Source: JALZUE01 sp051251725 (lineage in GTDB: Bacteria; Pseudomonadota; Gammaproteobacteria; Enterobacterales; Alteromonadaceae). Taken from it: DNA of 64,000 bases. The stretch is taken from contig JBPOFN010000001.1 in NCBI GenBank assembly GCA_051251725.1, forward strand, positions 309,497 to 373,496, given 5' to 3'. The position numbers were made by a program, and so were the translations under genes. A model generated the notes under the pieces. The model searched no databases. It was not told the origin of the DNA and saw nothing but the letters and a program-made list of their open reading frames with translations. Position 1 is the first letter of the stretch. Each line of letters begins with the position of its first letter. Of the stretch, positions 8,238-17,327 are shown piece by piece.

Positions 8238-10706
8238 TTAGGTTTTGTTTTTTTGGCGGGCATTTTTACCTGGACGAGGCTTGCGCGCACTGCGTTTTTT
8301 CGCTTTCGACTTTACCGGCTTGTCTTTTTTCTTAGTTTTACTTTTATCACTACCGGTTTTAGCTTTAGAAGTTTTAGTGTCTTTATCGGTTTTATGAGCC
8401 GCTGTTTTTTTATCAGCGCCCCCTTTACCGTTATTACCTTTTGATGCTGAAGTGCGTTTTGAAGGTGAAGATTCGCGCTTATTACTATTATCAGCTAACT
8501 TACCACCAGATAAAACTAGGTCTATTTTTTTCTCATCTAAATTAACCGCAGCAACTTGTACTTCAACAACATCACCAACTCGGAATTTAGCGCCGGTATT
8601 TTCTCCGGTTAAACACATACGAACATCATCAAAATGATAATAATCTCGTCCAAGTGAGGTTATATGGATTAACCCTTCAATGTGCAAGTCTTGTAAGCGA
8701 ATAAACATACCAAAATTAGTAACCGTACTAACCACACCAGTAAAAGTATCGCCAACATGATCTTGCATAAATTCACATTTTAGCCAGTCGGAAACATCAC
8801 GCGTGGCATCATCTGCTCGGCGCTCGGTCATTGAACAATGTTCACCTAATTCAATAATCGCTTCTTCTGGATAACTGTAACAACCTTCATTTGCCGGATT
8901 GTTTGCTTGGCCTTCTAATATCGCTTTAATGACGCGGTGAATAACCAAGTCAGGGTAACGACGAATTGGTGAAGTAAAGTGACTATATGCCGGTAACGCC
9001 AAACCAAAGTGACCAATACATTCACTTTGATAAACCGCTTGGCGCATCGAACGTAATAACATGGTTTGAATTAATTCTTGATCTGGTCGATCAGCAACGG
9101 CCAGTAATATTTGGCTATAATCTTTTGGCTCTGGCTGCTCGGTAAACGGCAATTTCAAACCAAGCTCAGCCAGATAAGTGACAAAGTTTCGGTATTTTTC
9201 TTCACTCGGTTTGTCATGGGCGCGATACAAACCAGGCATTTGATGTTTTAAGACAAATTTTGCGGTCGCAACATTCGCCAAAATCATACATTCTTCAATG
9301 ATTTTATGGGCGTCATTACGTTTTAGCGGGACTATCGCCTCGATTTTTTTGTCTTCATTAAACTGAAATTGTGATTCTTCGGTTTCAAAAGCAATGGCAC
9401 CGCGTTGCTCGCGCGCGCTTGCTAACGTTAAGTACATTTGATTTAAATTTTGTAAATCAGGCACTAAGGTGGCATATTCAGCACATAAAGCTTCATTGTC
9501 AGCAGCACTTGGATCAAGGATTGCTGCCACTTTAGTATATGTAAAACGGGCGTGAGAATTCATCACCGCCGGATAAAATTTACTGCTCGATAACTTACCG
9601 GTTGCACTAACCGTCATTTCACAAACCATACATAAACGATCAACATTCGGATTTAATGAACATAAACCGTTTGATAGTTTTTCGGGTAACATGGGAATAA
9701 CTTGGCTCGGGAAATAAACCGAATTACCACGGGCAATCGCTTCATCATCTAACGCGGTTTCTGGGCGAACATAATAACTCACATCGGCAATCGCAACCCA
9801 TAAACGCCAGCCACCTGATTTTTTCGGCTGACAATACACAGCGTCATCAAAATCACGCGCATCTTCACCATCAATGGTTACTAATGGTAATTTACGTAAA
9901 TCAACCCGTGGGGTTTTAGCTGCTTCTGGCACATCGGTAGCTAATGTAGACACTTCCGCAAGGACTTCTGGTGGGAACGTATGTGGTAAGTCATGCTCAC
10001 GTAAAGCAATTTCAATTTCCATACCCGGCGCTAAATGATCACCTAATACTTCAATGACTTTAGCGACCGCACTGCTACGTTTACTTGGGCGTTGAATAAT
10101 ATCAACCACGACCATTTGACCGTGACGAGCACCTAAATTTTCTTTCGGGGCAATGATAATATCTTGTTGGATTTTAGCATCGTCAGGCTTAATGAAAGCA
10201 ACTTTGTTTTCAACATAATAACGGCCAACAATGCCATTTTTACGCGGCTCGACAACTTCAAGAATTTTAACTTCTTTCCGACCTTTGCGATCTGTTCTAT
10301 CCACTAAAATAGCGGCAACAATATCACCATGAAAAACACGCTGCATTTCATAAGATGAGATATATAAATCTTTTGGTCTTGGCTCACCTTTGGCAACATC
10401 TGGCGTAAAAAAGCCAAAACCGTCGCGATGACCAATAACCTTGCCGGTTAACACGCTATTTTTAGGCGTGATCGCGTATTGTTTAAATTTATTAAAAATG
10501 ATTTGTCCGGCATTTTCCATCGCCCTTAAGCGACGTTTAATGCCAATAATTTGATTGTCATCATAATAATTAAGCGTTTTACAGATCGCTTTAAATGACG
10601 GAGGCGTCGGAGATTTTTCGATAATTTCTAGCAGCAGTTCTCGGCTAGCAACGGGTTTTTCGTATTTGTCAGCTTCACGAGCTGCATGTGGATCTTTTAT
10701 AGTCAC
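8238..10706 (-). CDS. rnr: Ribonuclease R
   Basis: 822 residues, similar to E. coli RNase R. Order: an N-terminal helix-turn-helix (about 20-85), two cold-shock domains, the RNB catalytic domain with DGEDARDFDDAVYC (the metal-binding aspartates) and YAHFTSPIRRY-like sequence AYSHFTSPIRRYPDLV, an S1 domain with TGVVSTVTNFGMFIRLQDL, and a lysine-rich disordered tail of about 70 residues. It degrades structured RNA 3' to 5', including rRNA fragments and mRNA. It lies between motX upstream and rlmB downstream on the same strand. Confidence 0.97.
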   Translation of the reverse strand: MTIKDPHAAREADKYEKPVASRELLLEIIEKSPTPPSFKAICKTLNYYDDNQIIGIKRRLRAMENAGQIIFNKFKQYAITPKNSVLTGKVIGHRDGFGFFTPDVAKGEPRPKDLYISSYEMQRVFHGDIVAAILVDRTDRKGRKEVKILEVVEPRKNGIVGRYYVENKVAFIKPDDAKIQQDIIIAPKENLGARHGQMVVVDIIQRPSKRSSAVAKVIEVLGDHLAPGMEIEIALREHDLPHTFPPEVLAEVSTLATDVPEAAKTPRVDLRKLPLVTIDGEDARDFDDAVYCQPKKSGGWRLWVAIADVSYYVRPETALDDEAIARGNSVYFPSQVIPMLPEKLSNGLCSLNPNVDRLCMVCEMTVSATGKLSSSKFYPAVMNSHARFTYTKVAAILDPSAADNEALCAEYATLVPDLQNLNQMYLTLASAREQRGAIAFETEESQFQFNEDKKIEAIVPLKRNDAHKIIEECMILANVATAKFVLKHQMPGLYRAHDKPSEEKYRNFVTYLAELGLKLPFTEQPEPKDYSQILLAVADRPDQELIQTMLLRSMRQAVYQSECIGHFGLALPAYSHFTSPIRRYPDLVIHRVIKAILEGQANNPANEGCYSYPEEAIIELGEHCSMTERRADDATRDVSDWLKCEFMQDHVGDTFTGVVSTVTNFGMFIRLQDLHIEGLIHITSLGRDYYHFDDVRMCLTGENTGAKFRVGDVVEVQVAAVNLDEKKIDLVLSGGKLADNSNKRESSPSKRTSASKGNNGKGGADKKTAAHKTDKDTKTSKAKTGSDKSKTKKKDKPVKSKAKKRSARKPRPGKNARQKNKT

Positions 10707-10765
10707 AGAATAAGGTCAGTCGTTTTTTTTTAGTATATCGCAAATTATTCGGCTTAGCTGTAAAT

Positions 10766-11383
10766 TTAATAAGTAACTTTTTTCGCTTTTTCAATTACAT
10801 GTTCAGGCATTTTATCTGCTAATCGCGCAAGTGACATTGCTATTTGCTGATGTGTTTTTTTATCATCGGTAACTGCTTGATGCAACAAACTGTAAAGTTC
10901 AGGAAAATCAAGCGGGCTGCCTTGGCCTTGATTATAGATATCAGCCAAACGTAATTGTGCTTTTAAACTCTTTAATATTGCCGCTTCTTTTAAATAAATT
11001 ACCGCTTTGTCGATATCAACCTGCATAAATTTGCCGATATGATAATAACGGCCAAGTTGTTCTAATGCCTCTGGCAAACCTTGATCGGCAGCAGCTCGCA
11101 TATAATGTAAACCAAGTGAGACATCTTTTTTGATACAAACACCATAGGCCAACATATCACCCCAAAGAAATAAATAAGATGGCATTTTCATTTTTAATGC
11201 GCGTGCTTCAATGTCTTGTACCAATTGACATTCATCAATCACCACCTGACTTAAGTGTTTGTTTTCTTTTATTAACTCAAGTAAAACATTGTCAGAATAA
11301 ATCTGTACAGCTTGTAGCCTTTCAGCGTTAGCTGCAAAGGTGAAGAAAGAAAAAATCGCAATAAATAACCACAAGATACGCAT
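10766..11383 (-). CDS. motX: Sodium-driven flagellar motor protein MotX
   Basis: About 205 residues. I start at the ATG complementary to 11381-11383, giving MRILWLFIAIFSFFTFAANA as a signal peptide; an in-frame ATG nine codons upstream would put extra hydrophobic residues before it. After the signal, LQAVQIYSDN and the CQLVQDIEARALKM segment are typical of MotX, followed by Sel1-like repeats (YMRAAADQGLPEALEQLGRYYHIGK). MotX joins MotY in the periplasmic T ring and is required for torque in Na+-driven polar flagella. Placement beside rnr is seen in Shewanella and Vibrio relatives. Confidence 0.88.
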   Translation of the reverse strand: MRILWLFIAIFSFFTFAANAERLQAVQIYSDNVLLELIKENKHLSQVVIDECQLVQDIEARALKMKMPSYLFLWGDMLAYGVCIKKDVSLGLHYMRAAADQGLPEALEQLGRYYHIGKFMQVDIDKAVIYLKEAAILKSLKAQLRLADIYNQGQGSPLDFPELYSLLHQAVTDDKKTHQQIAMSLARLADKMPEHVIEKAKKVTY

Positions 11384-11679
11384 ACACAACACCAAGAATA
11401 AGAAAAACATTAGCCGATATACAAATATATCGACCCAAAAAGATAATACATTAACAAAGTAAGCTAAGCTATTAGCCTACCAGCAGACTTAACTACCCCA
11501 AGCTATAAATATTTAAAAGCAATTTAGAGACCAGTTTTCATTCCTAAATATTTATTTATATTTCATCGATAAGTAAACGCTTAAGTTTGCATAAACTTGA
11601 AATTTACGTTTATATAGAATGGGTAGGAAGGATTTTTACTTTTCGTTAATTAACTATTCATGGCAGTAATAATTTAGTT
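11384..11679. other. Intergenic region between motX and the HD-GYP gene
   Basis: An AT-rich divergent spacer of almost 300 nt. I see no gene and no strong stem-loop. Promoters for motX (minus) and the HD-GYP gene (plus) must lie here; a possible -10 for the plus strand is in the ATATAGAAT segment near 11613-11621, but the -35 is unconvincing. Confidence 0.5.
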
Positions 11680-12840
11680 ATGATCACAGAAAAAAAACTA
11701 ACACAAGTTGCCATTGGCGAATATATTGTTGATATAGTTAAGCAACAAGGAACTTATGTATTAAGTTCGCCGGGCTTTATTAAAAGCAATAAAGTGCTTG
11801 CTCATTTAAAAATGAAAGGCGTTGAAAGTGTCTTAATTGATACCAGTAAACACGCTGAAAATAAAATACCCATTAATAAAGATCCTGTCACCACGCCACT
11901 TATCTTAGAAATAAATAAAGCTAAAAAAATATTTGATGAATCAAAACTGCTGCAAAAGAAAATTTTTGCCGATGCCTTAAGTGGCAAAGAAATTGATTTA
12001 GCGCCTATTATGGCAATCACAGACCAAGCCATAGATACTATTTTCAAAAACCCTGACGCCCTTGCTTGTATTATCAATATTCGTCAAAAAGATGAATATC
12101 TATTAGAGCATTCTGTTGCCGTGTCTGTACTTATTTCAATTTTTGCCCGCTTTTTAAAAGTTGACAAGCAAATTGTCAAACAGCTTGCTGTTGGTGCTTT
12201 TTTACATGATGTCGGCAAAATAATGATCCCTGATGAAGTATTAAATAAACCGGGTAAATTAACCGATGGCGAATTTACTGTGATGAAAACTCACGTAAAC
12301 CATTCAATAAATATTATTGAAAAAACCCCCGGCATCTCTGAAATCAGTATGGAAGTTGCTGCGCTTCATCACGAAAAACTTGATGGCACTGGCTACCCAT
12401 ATCAAATCAGTGCACAAAATATTACGCAATACGGCCGCATGATTGCTGTTTGTGATATTTTTGATGCGTTAACCGCACATCGTGTCTATAAAGAAGGTTA
12501 TAGCCATATTAAAGCATTTACTATTTTACGTAAGCTCGCCGAGCAAAAGCACTTAGATGCTATTTTGGTCGACAACTTCATAAAATGTATGGGCGTTTAC
12601 CCGGTTGGTTCGTTAGTCGAATTAGGTTCCAAGCGTTTAGCAATTGTTGAAAGCCGAAATAAAGAAGATCCAATCCGGCCAAAAGTTCGCTCATTTTTTA
12701 ATGTGGACGATAATCGCTATGTCATGACTGAAGATATTGATTTAACCCAAACTGAAGACTTTATTGTGAAAGGTGTTAGGGCTGATGAATTTGATTTAGA
12801 TATGAATAAAATAGTCGAGTTTTTGTTAATGCAGGGGTAA
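11680..12840 (+). CDS. HD-GYP domain c-di-GMP phosphodiesterase
   Basis: 386 residues. The first 130 or so form a DUF3391-like N-terminal region (KKLTQVAIGEYIVDIVKQ). The HD-GYP domain (about 140-310) has FLHDVGKIMIPDEVLNKPGKL, MKTHVNHS, and HHEKLDGTGYP, so the metal ligands and the GYP motif are intact. Enzymes of this type open c-di-GMP to pGpG or GMP. No receiver or membrane segment is seen, so it is likely cytoplasmic. It is transcribed alone and followed by a terminator shared with erpA. Together with the CsrD-like protein, it links this chromosome segment to surface/motility control. Confidence 0.93.
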   Translation: MITEKKLTQVAIGEYIVDIVKQQGTYVLSSPGFIKSNKVLAHLKMKGVESVLIDTSKHAENKIPINKDPVTTPLILEINKAKKIFDESKLLQKKIFADALSGKEIDLAPIMAITDQAIDTIFKNPDALACIINIRQKDEYLLEHSVAVSVLISIFARFLKVDKQIVKQLAVGAFLHDVGKIMIPDEVLNKPGKLTDGEFTVMKTHVNHSINIIEKTPGISEISMEVAALHHEKLDGTGYPYQISAQNITQYGRMIAVCDIFDALTAHRVYKEGYSHIKAFTILRKLAEQKHLDAILVDNFIKCMGVYPVGSLVELGSKRLAIVESRNKEDPIRPKVRSFFNVDDNRYVMTEDIDLTQTEDFIVKGVRADEFDLDMNKIVEFLLMQG

Positions 12841-12860
12841 TCAGCAAAAATTAGCGCTAA

Positions 12861-12888
12861 AAAAACCGACATAACGTCGGTTTTTTTT
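12861..12888. terminator. Bidirectional terminator between the HD-GYP gene and erpA
   Basis: The stem AAAACCGAC/GTCGGTTTT with an ATAAC loop is flanked by A and T runs on both sides. It lies between the convergent stops at 12840 and 12912. Confidence 0.9.
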
Positions 12889-12911
12889 GTGCTGAAATAT
12901 ATTATTTCACA

Positions 12912-13253
12912 CTACATAGAGAAAGAAGAACCACAGCCACAAGTTGCGGTTGCGTTAGGGTTAGTGACTAAAAACCGACTGCCTTCTAGACCTTCAGTAT
13001 AATCAACTTCACCACCAACTAAATATTGTAAACTCATAGGATCAACGACTAAGCTAACACCTTGTTTATCAATCGTCATATCCCCTTCGTTTACTTTCTC
13101 ATCAAAAGTAAAACCATACTGAAAGCCTGAGCAACCACCACCGGTTACATACACTCTCAATTTTAATGCAGGGTTTTCTTCTTCGGTAATCAACGACAAC
13201 ACTTTCGAAGCGGCGGCATCGGTAAATTGAATGGGTAAATCTGGATTTGACAT
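12912..13253 (-). CDS. erpA: Iron-sulfur cluster insertion protein ErpA
   Basis: 113 residues, full length for an A-type carrier. The three cluster-ligating cysteines are present: Cys41 in GGGCSGF, and Cys105 and Cys107 in CGCGSSF at the C-terminus. ErpA delivers [4Fe-4S] clusters to target enzymes; in E. coli the IspG and IspH enzymes of isoprenoid synthesis are essential clients. A single gene with no isc or suf neighbours, which is usual for erpA as opposed to iscA or sufA. Confidence 0.95.
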   Translation of the reverse strand: MSNPDLPIQFTDAAASKVLSLITEEENPALKLRVYVTGGGCSGFQYGFTFDEKVNEGDMTIDKQGVSLVVDPMSLQYLVGGEVDYTEGLEGSRFLVTNPNATATCGCGSSFSM

Positions 13254-13318
13254 GAATTTATCTACTACTTCTATGAACTGGGGCGAATTATCTTAAACCT
13301 GAGTAAAATAGTCAAGTA

Positions 13319-14062
13319 TTAAGGTTGATACGTGATCGGCATATCTAAAATATTTTGCCATTTAAAGGTTTGATCTAAGCGATTATATTTTTGCCAGCGT
13401 CCTTTTGGCAAAGTAACTGATAACAATAACTGCTCAGCATTAAACCCTTCGGGTAACGCTAAGTCGCCTTTAACAATTTGAAAGTATTGAAAATTAAAGG
13501 ACAGGTTTTCACGGGTTACGTTAGAAACATCCGCGAGAGTTAGTTTCTTAGGCTTGTTTTCTAGACTGCCTTTTAGTTCAAAATCGATATAACCTTGAGC
13601 ATAACGCTTAGATTTCTTTTGTTGTACTAAAATCACTTGAAAACGATAATGATTGGGACTTTGTGTTGGCGAAAGGATAACATCGTCAATAACAATACCG
13701 TCGGCTTCTTTTTCCGGCGCCATCACTTTTTCATAAAACGCTAATTGTTTTTTGACTTGATAATGTTGCTGTTCAATATCAGCTAACATTTTCGCCGAGC
13801 GATCACTGGCCAATCGTTCTAATGCTAATTCAACTTCTAAAGTATTAATTCTCGACGTTTGTGCTGCTTGCTCACGATACAAACCAGAGAGTCGACTTTT
13901 TAACTGTTCAATATTAGTAACTTGAAAGCCATGATAAAAGTTACCTACGCGATAGCCACAAAAGAGTGAAACAACAACTAATAAAATCAACAATATTGCT
14001 GATTTAAACGGGCCAAGTCGTTCAAACATGACTTTTAGATTTATTTTTGCTAACCAGTTCAT
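13319..14062 (-). CDS. Single-span membrane protein with coiled coil (DUF6776-like)
   Basis: 247 residues. One transmembrane segment at about 20-42 is followed by a predicted coiled coil (about 55-115, with IEQLKSRLSGLYREQAAQ and heptad-like spacing), then a beta-rich domain ending in WQKYNRLDQTFKW. This layout matches a widespread gammaproteobacterial family of unknown function that is often close to erpA. I see no catalytic motif. It probably faces the periplasm. Function unknown. Confidence 0.6.
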   Translation of the reverse strand: MNWLAKINLKVMFERLGPFKSAILLILLVVVSLFCGYRVGNFYHGFQVTNIEQLKSRLSGLYREQAAQTSRINTLEVELALERLASDRSAKMLADIEQQHYQVKKQLAFYEKVMAPEKEADGIVIDDVILSPTQSPNHYRFQVILVQQKKSKRYAQGYIDFELKGSLENKPKKLTLADVSNVTRENLSFNFQYFQIVKGDLALPEGFNAEQLLLSVTLPKGRWQKYNRLDQTFKWQNILDMPITYQP

Positions 14063-14141
14063 TTGTAAAGTATTATATAATCCAACTAATGGCTTGTTGT
14101 TTTCAAATCAACAACATAAAGCCTAATAAGTATAGGTTCGC

Positions 14142-15830
14142 GTGATTTCGATATTTAGAAAACAATTAGCACAACCAAAAACCTCATGGCAATTATGTTT
14201 GTTAGCCATCATTGGGGGCTGCGCTTCTGCTTCTTTAGTGATTCTATTTTCGTTATCGATAGACGCGATCAAAGCTTGTTACCAAGCATATTTTACCAAC
14301 TATAACAGTTTAAATTTAGTAAGTCGTTTGCTAATACCACTTTGTGGCGTCGCGGTAATTATTTTACTCTCTAAGTTAACGGGTTATCAGTACATTCGCG
14401 CCGGTATCCCTTTTGTTTTACATCGATTGAAAGTGAGCTATGGCGTAATACCTTTTCGCAATACCATCAATCAATTTGTTGGTGGCGCTGTTGCCTTAGC
14501 CTCTGGTTTTTCTGTTGGTAAAGAAGGTCCGGCAGTACATTTAGGTGCTGCTTGTGCCAGCGTGATTGGTAATCACTTAAAGCTGCCTTACAACAGTATT
14601 CGCACTTTATGTGCTTGTGGTATTGCCGCGGGTATTTCCGCTTGTTTTAACACGCCAATCGCCGCCGTTATATTTGTGATGGAAGTCATTTTACGGGAAT
14701 ATAAAGTACATATTTTTATCCCCGTCATGTTAGCGGCAATTGCTGGTTCATTAATGACCCATTATGTTTTTGGTCCGGCTCATGAATTTGAATTTTTTGT
14801 AAAATTTAGTTTAGACAAAGCTTATTACCCTTATTTAATTATCTTCGCACTTTTTATCGGCGTACTAGCGGCCGGTTTTAATCGACAATTAACTTACTTT
14901 ATCAAACGCTTTCAGCACGTTTCTATTTATAAACGCTTTCTGGCAGCAGCCTTACTGACCACAGCATTAAGCTATTATTTACCTAACGCTTTTCAAGATG
15001 GCATGAGCCAAGTTAGTTTTGCTTTATATAACCAATGGCAATTTCAATTAATTTTTACCGCCTTGATCGCAAAAGTATTAATGACAATTTTTGCCTTGGG
15101 CTTAGGCATTCCCGGTGGCATTATTGGTCCAATTATCAGCATTGGGGCGTTAGCAGGAATTTTTGCTGCCTTTATTGTTGGCCAACTTACCGGCAATATG
15201 GAACTGGCCAGTGACTTTGCTTTAATGGGAATGGCGGGCTTTATGGCAGCAACACTTAACGCGCCATTAGCGGCGCTATTAGCTGTGGTTGAACTGTCAA
15301 ATCAGCTGGATGTTGTTGTACCGGCAATGGTTACTATTGCGATTGCTTGTTTAGCTTCAGGACAAATTTTCAAAAACCGTTCAATTTTTACCATGCAACT
15401 CGATGCTCAAGAGCTAGCTTATCGTAAACCTCCAATTGAAAATTTCCTGCAAAATATTGGCGTCTTAGCGGTGATGAAGGAAAACTTCTCTTTTATTTCC
15501 GCTCAGCGCGACGAAAAAAGTGGCGTCATAACACCTGATAACAATCAACAACCACTGAATAAATTAGCGCCTGAACATTTTTATTTATCGCAACATAATG
15601 CTGATTTTTATTGGCATCAAGTCACTAAAAAAGATGAATTAACTGACATTGAAATCCATCAACTTATGCCATTATCTAGCCAAGCAACACTTGCTGAAGC
15701 TTATGCGTTATTACATAACGTGAGAGTTGGTGGTGTCTATATTTACCATGGTGCAAAAGATGATTTAGTCGGTATTATCCCTTTTGAGCAAATCAGACGT
15801 TATCTCACCACCGAAGGACATATTCAATAA
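14142..15830 (+). CDS. ClC-family chloride channel/transporter
   Basis: 562 residues with ten or more hydrophobic helices, then a cytosolic tail of about 140 residues carrying one CBS-like segment (MPLSSQATLAEAYALL ... DDLVGIIPFEQIRRYL). Selectivity-filter motifs are visible: SVGKEGPAVHLGAA with the gating glutamate, and GLGIPGGIIGP. Where E. coli ClC-ec1 has an adjacent Glu-Glu pair including the internal proton glutamate, this protein reads FVMEVILREY, with Val in the second place. That is the state in channel-type ClC proteins. Start is GTG, preceded by TAGG. The stop overlaps the hemJ start by one base. Confidence 0.9.
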   Translation: MISIFRKQLAQPKTSWQLCLLAIIGGCASASLVILFSLSIDAIKACYQAYFTNYNSLNLVSRLLIPLCGVAVIILLSKLTGYQYIRAGIPFVLHRLKVSYGVIPFRNTINQFVGGAVALASGFSVGKEGPAVHLGAACASVIGNHLKLPYNSIRTLCACGIAAGISACFNTPIAAVIFVMEVILREYKVHIFIPVMLAAIAGSLMTHYVFGPAHEFEFFVKFSLDKAYYPYLIIFALFIGVLAAGFNRQLTYFIKRFQHVSIYKRFLAAALLTTALSYYLPNAFQDGMSQVSFALYNQWQFQLIFTALIAKVLMTIFALGLGIPGGIIGPIISIGALAGIFAAFIVGQLTGNMELASDFALMGMAGFMAATLNAPLAALLAVVELSNQLDVVVPAMVTIAIACLASGQIFKNRSIFTMQLDAQELAYRKPPIENFLQNIGVLAVMKENFSFISAQRDEKSGVITPDNNQQPLNKLAPEHFYLSQHNADFYWHQVTKKDELTDIEIHQLMPLSSQATLAEAYALLHNVRVGGVYIYHGAKDDLVGIIPFEQIRRYLTTEGHIQ

Positions 15831-16264
15831 TGACAACCATTTTATGGCTAAAAGCTTTACATGTAATTTTTATGGTCGCTTGGTTTGCCGGTATATTTTA
15901 CTTGCCAAGGCTTTTTGTTAATCATGCTGAAACCACAAATACTGCGGTTGCTGAACATCTCAAAGGGATGGAAAAAAGGCTGCTATATTTTATTACCCCG
16001 TTTGCCATTCTCACTTTGGTTTTTGGCGCGTTATTAATTTACAACTTAGGTGGCGAATGGTTCAAGGTTAGTAAGTGGTTACATATAAAACTAATTTTAG
16101 TTATTTTATTGTATGGCTATCATGGTTATTGTTTTAAGATTTTAAAAGACTTTCAGCAAGACAACAACAAACGCAGCGGTAAATTTTATCGATTATTTAA
16201 TGAGCTCCCAGTGATAGCATTATTTATAATTATCGTCCTCGCTTATTTAAAGCCGGTTTTTTAA
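15830..16264 (+). CDS. hemJ: Protoporphyrinogen oxidase HemJ
   Basis: 144 residues with four membrane helices. It shows WLKALHVIFMVAWFAGIFYLPRLFVNH at the N-terminus, whose histidine and arginine are conserved in HemJ, and FNELPVIALFIIIVLAYLKPVF at the C-terminus. HemJ oxidises protoporphyrinogen IX to protoporphyrin IX in organisms without HemG or HemY. It overlaps the ClC gene by one nucleotide (TAATG), so the two are translationally coupled. hemL, an earlier step of haem synthesis, is 2 kb away but separately transcribed. Confidence 0.92.
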   Translation: MTTILWLKALHVIFMVAWFAGIFYLPRLFVNHAETTNTAVAEHLKGMEKRLLYFITPFAILTLVFGALLIYNLGGEWFKVSKWLHIKLILVILLYGYHGYCFKILKDFQQDNNKRSGKFYRLFNELPVIALFIIIVLAYLKPVF

Positions 16265-17145
16265 TTATCGCTAACTTGTGATGCCTGCACATTATTTAAC
16301 CAAAGTCTTTTATCGTCAATAATCGCTTTGGTTTCAGGTGACAACAGTGGATTGTGAAATTTAAATATTTTTCGATCTTTCACCTTAGCCAAGGCCAAGG
16401 TGTTTTTTGTAATTGGATGTTGATGAAATAATTCATCAAATTTACCATTTTCAACCGCTTTTGACAGCCCAGCATATATGCGATTACGTAAGGCGGTATT
16501 TTTTTTATTAACAAAAAAATACAAAGGCGCAGGATATTGCAGCATAATATTTTGCTCAACAATAAAACCTTCTTTCCCACCGATTTCAACCCAAGGTTCA
16601 TGTAAAGCCCGAGGAAAATAGTCATAACGCTGCTTCTCTAGCATCTCCAACAAAGTATAGCCGGCGCCAGTAACAACTTTTAAATTATTATGTATCAAGA
16701 TCTCATTGTCCGGCCAGTCATGCCCTTGGCCAGCAATCATGGTTGATAACTGGGCTAATGAAATGTCTTTTGGAAATCGAGCTTGTTCATCTGCTCTGAT
16801 AATAAAAATACGATGGCCCATCAATCCTTTTAATAGCGGAATATAAACCGCTAACATACGTTGCTCGGCTTTCGCGCTAGTCATACGCCACGTAACATCA
16901 AGACCATGCTCAAGCTCTACCATAATGGAAGTATGGCCTTGGGTCATTTCTACCGGCACCGCTTGCAGAGTATAGTCGCCATATTCGTCTTTGCTTTCTT
17001 CTAAGGCTAATTTCAAAACATCAATATAATAATGCTGTTTTAGATCAGGATGTTTAATAGAAATATTATAACGAATCAATTGATTAGCAAGTACCTGGCC
17101 ACCGGACAATGCCATTATCAGAAATAAAATAAAGCGCCTTTTCAC
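16261..17145 (-). CDS. Orphan periplasmic solute-binding-like protein (paralogue A)
   Basis: 294 residues with a signal peptide (MKRRFILFLIMALSGGQVLA). It looks like a small type 2 periplasmic binding protein: ISLAQLSTMIAGQGHDWPDN, YDYFPRALHEPW and LQYPAPLYFFV. It has no permease or ATPase neighbours. It is a clear paralogue of the protein at 51099-51971, sharing YPAP-Y-FV, the DY-PR segment and the C-terminal NPLL-P pattern. Its stop codon overlaps the hemJ stop by four bases in convergent orientation. The ligand is unknown; a sensory role is possible but not shown. Confidence 0.7.
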   Translation of the reverse strand: MKRRFILFLIMALSGGQVLANQLIRYNISIKHPDLKQHYYIDVLKLALEESKDEYGDYTLQAVPVEMTQGHTSIMVELEHGLDVTWRMTSAKAEQRMLAVYIPLLKGLMGHRIFIIRADEQARFPKDISLAQLSTMIAGQGHDWPDNEILIHNNLKVVTGAGYTLLEMLEKQRYDYFPRALHEPWVEIGGKEGFIVEQNIMLQYPAPLYFFVNKKNTALRNRIYAGLSKAVENGKFDELFHQHPITKNTLALAKVKDRKIFKFHNPLLSPETKAIIDDKRLWLNNVQASQVSDN

Positions 17146-17327
17146 TATAAAATAACCTTAAAATCAATCTCTTCAACAGTATAGCCAACTAAGATCAATT
17201 AATCGAAATTTAAAGCAACAGCAACTCATTCTCTTAATCACTAATTTATGGTATATTCCGCGGCAAAATTTTAGTCTAACAACCCGTTATGACTATTTGA
17301 TTAATTTGCCCACTTTGGTGATTCAAG

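Noticed and set aside
17281..17327. Leader-peptide attenuator of pyrB
   Set aside because: Only a three-codon frame (ATG ACT ATT stop) and no terminator-like stem precede pyrB.
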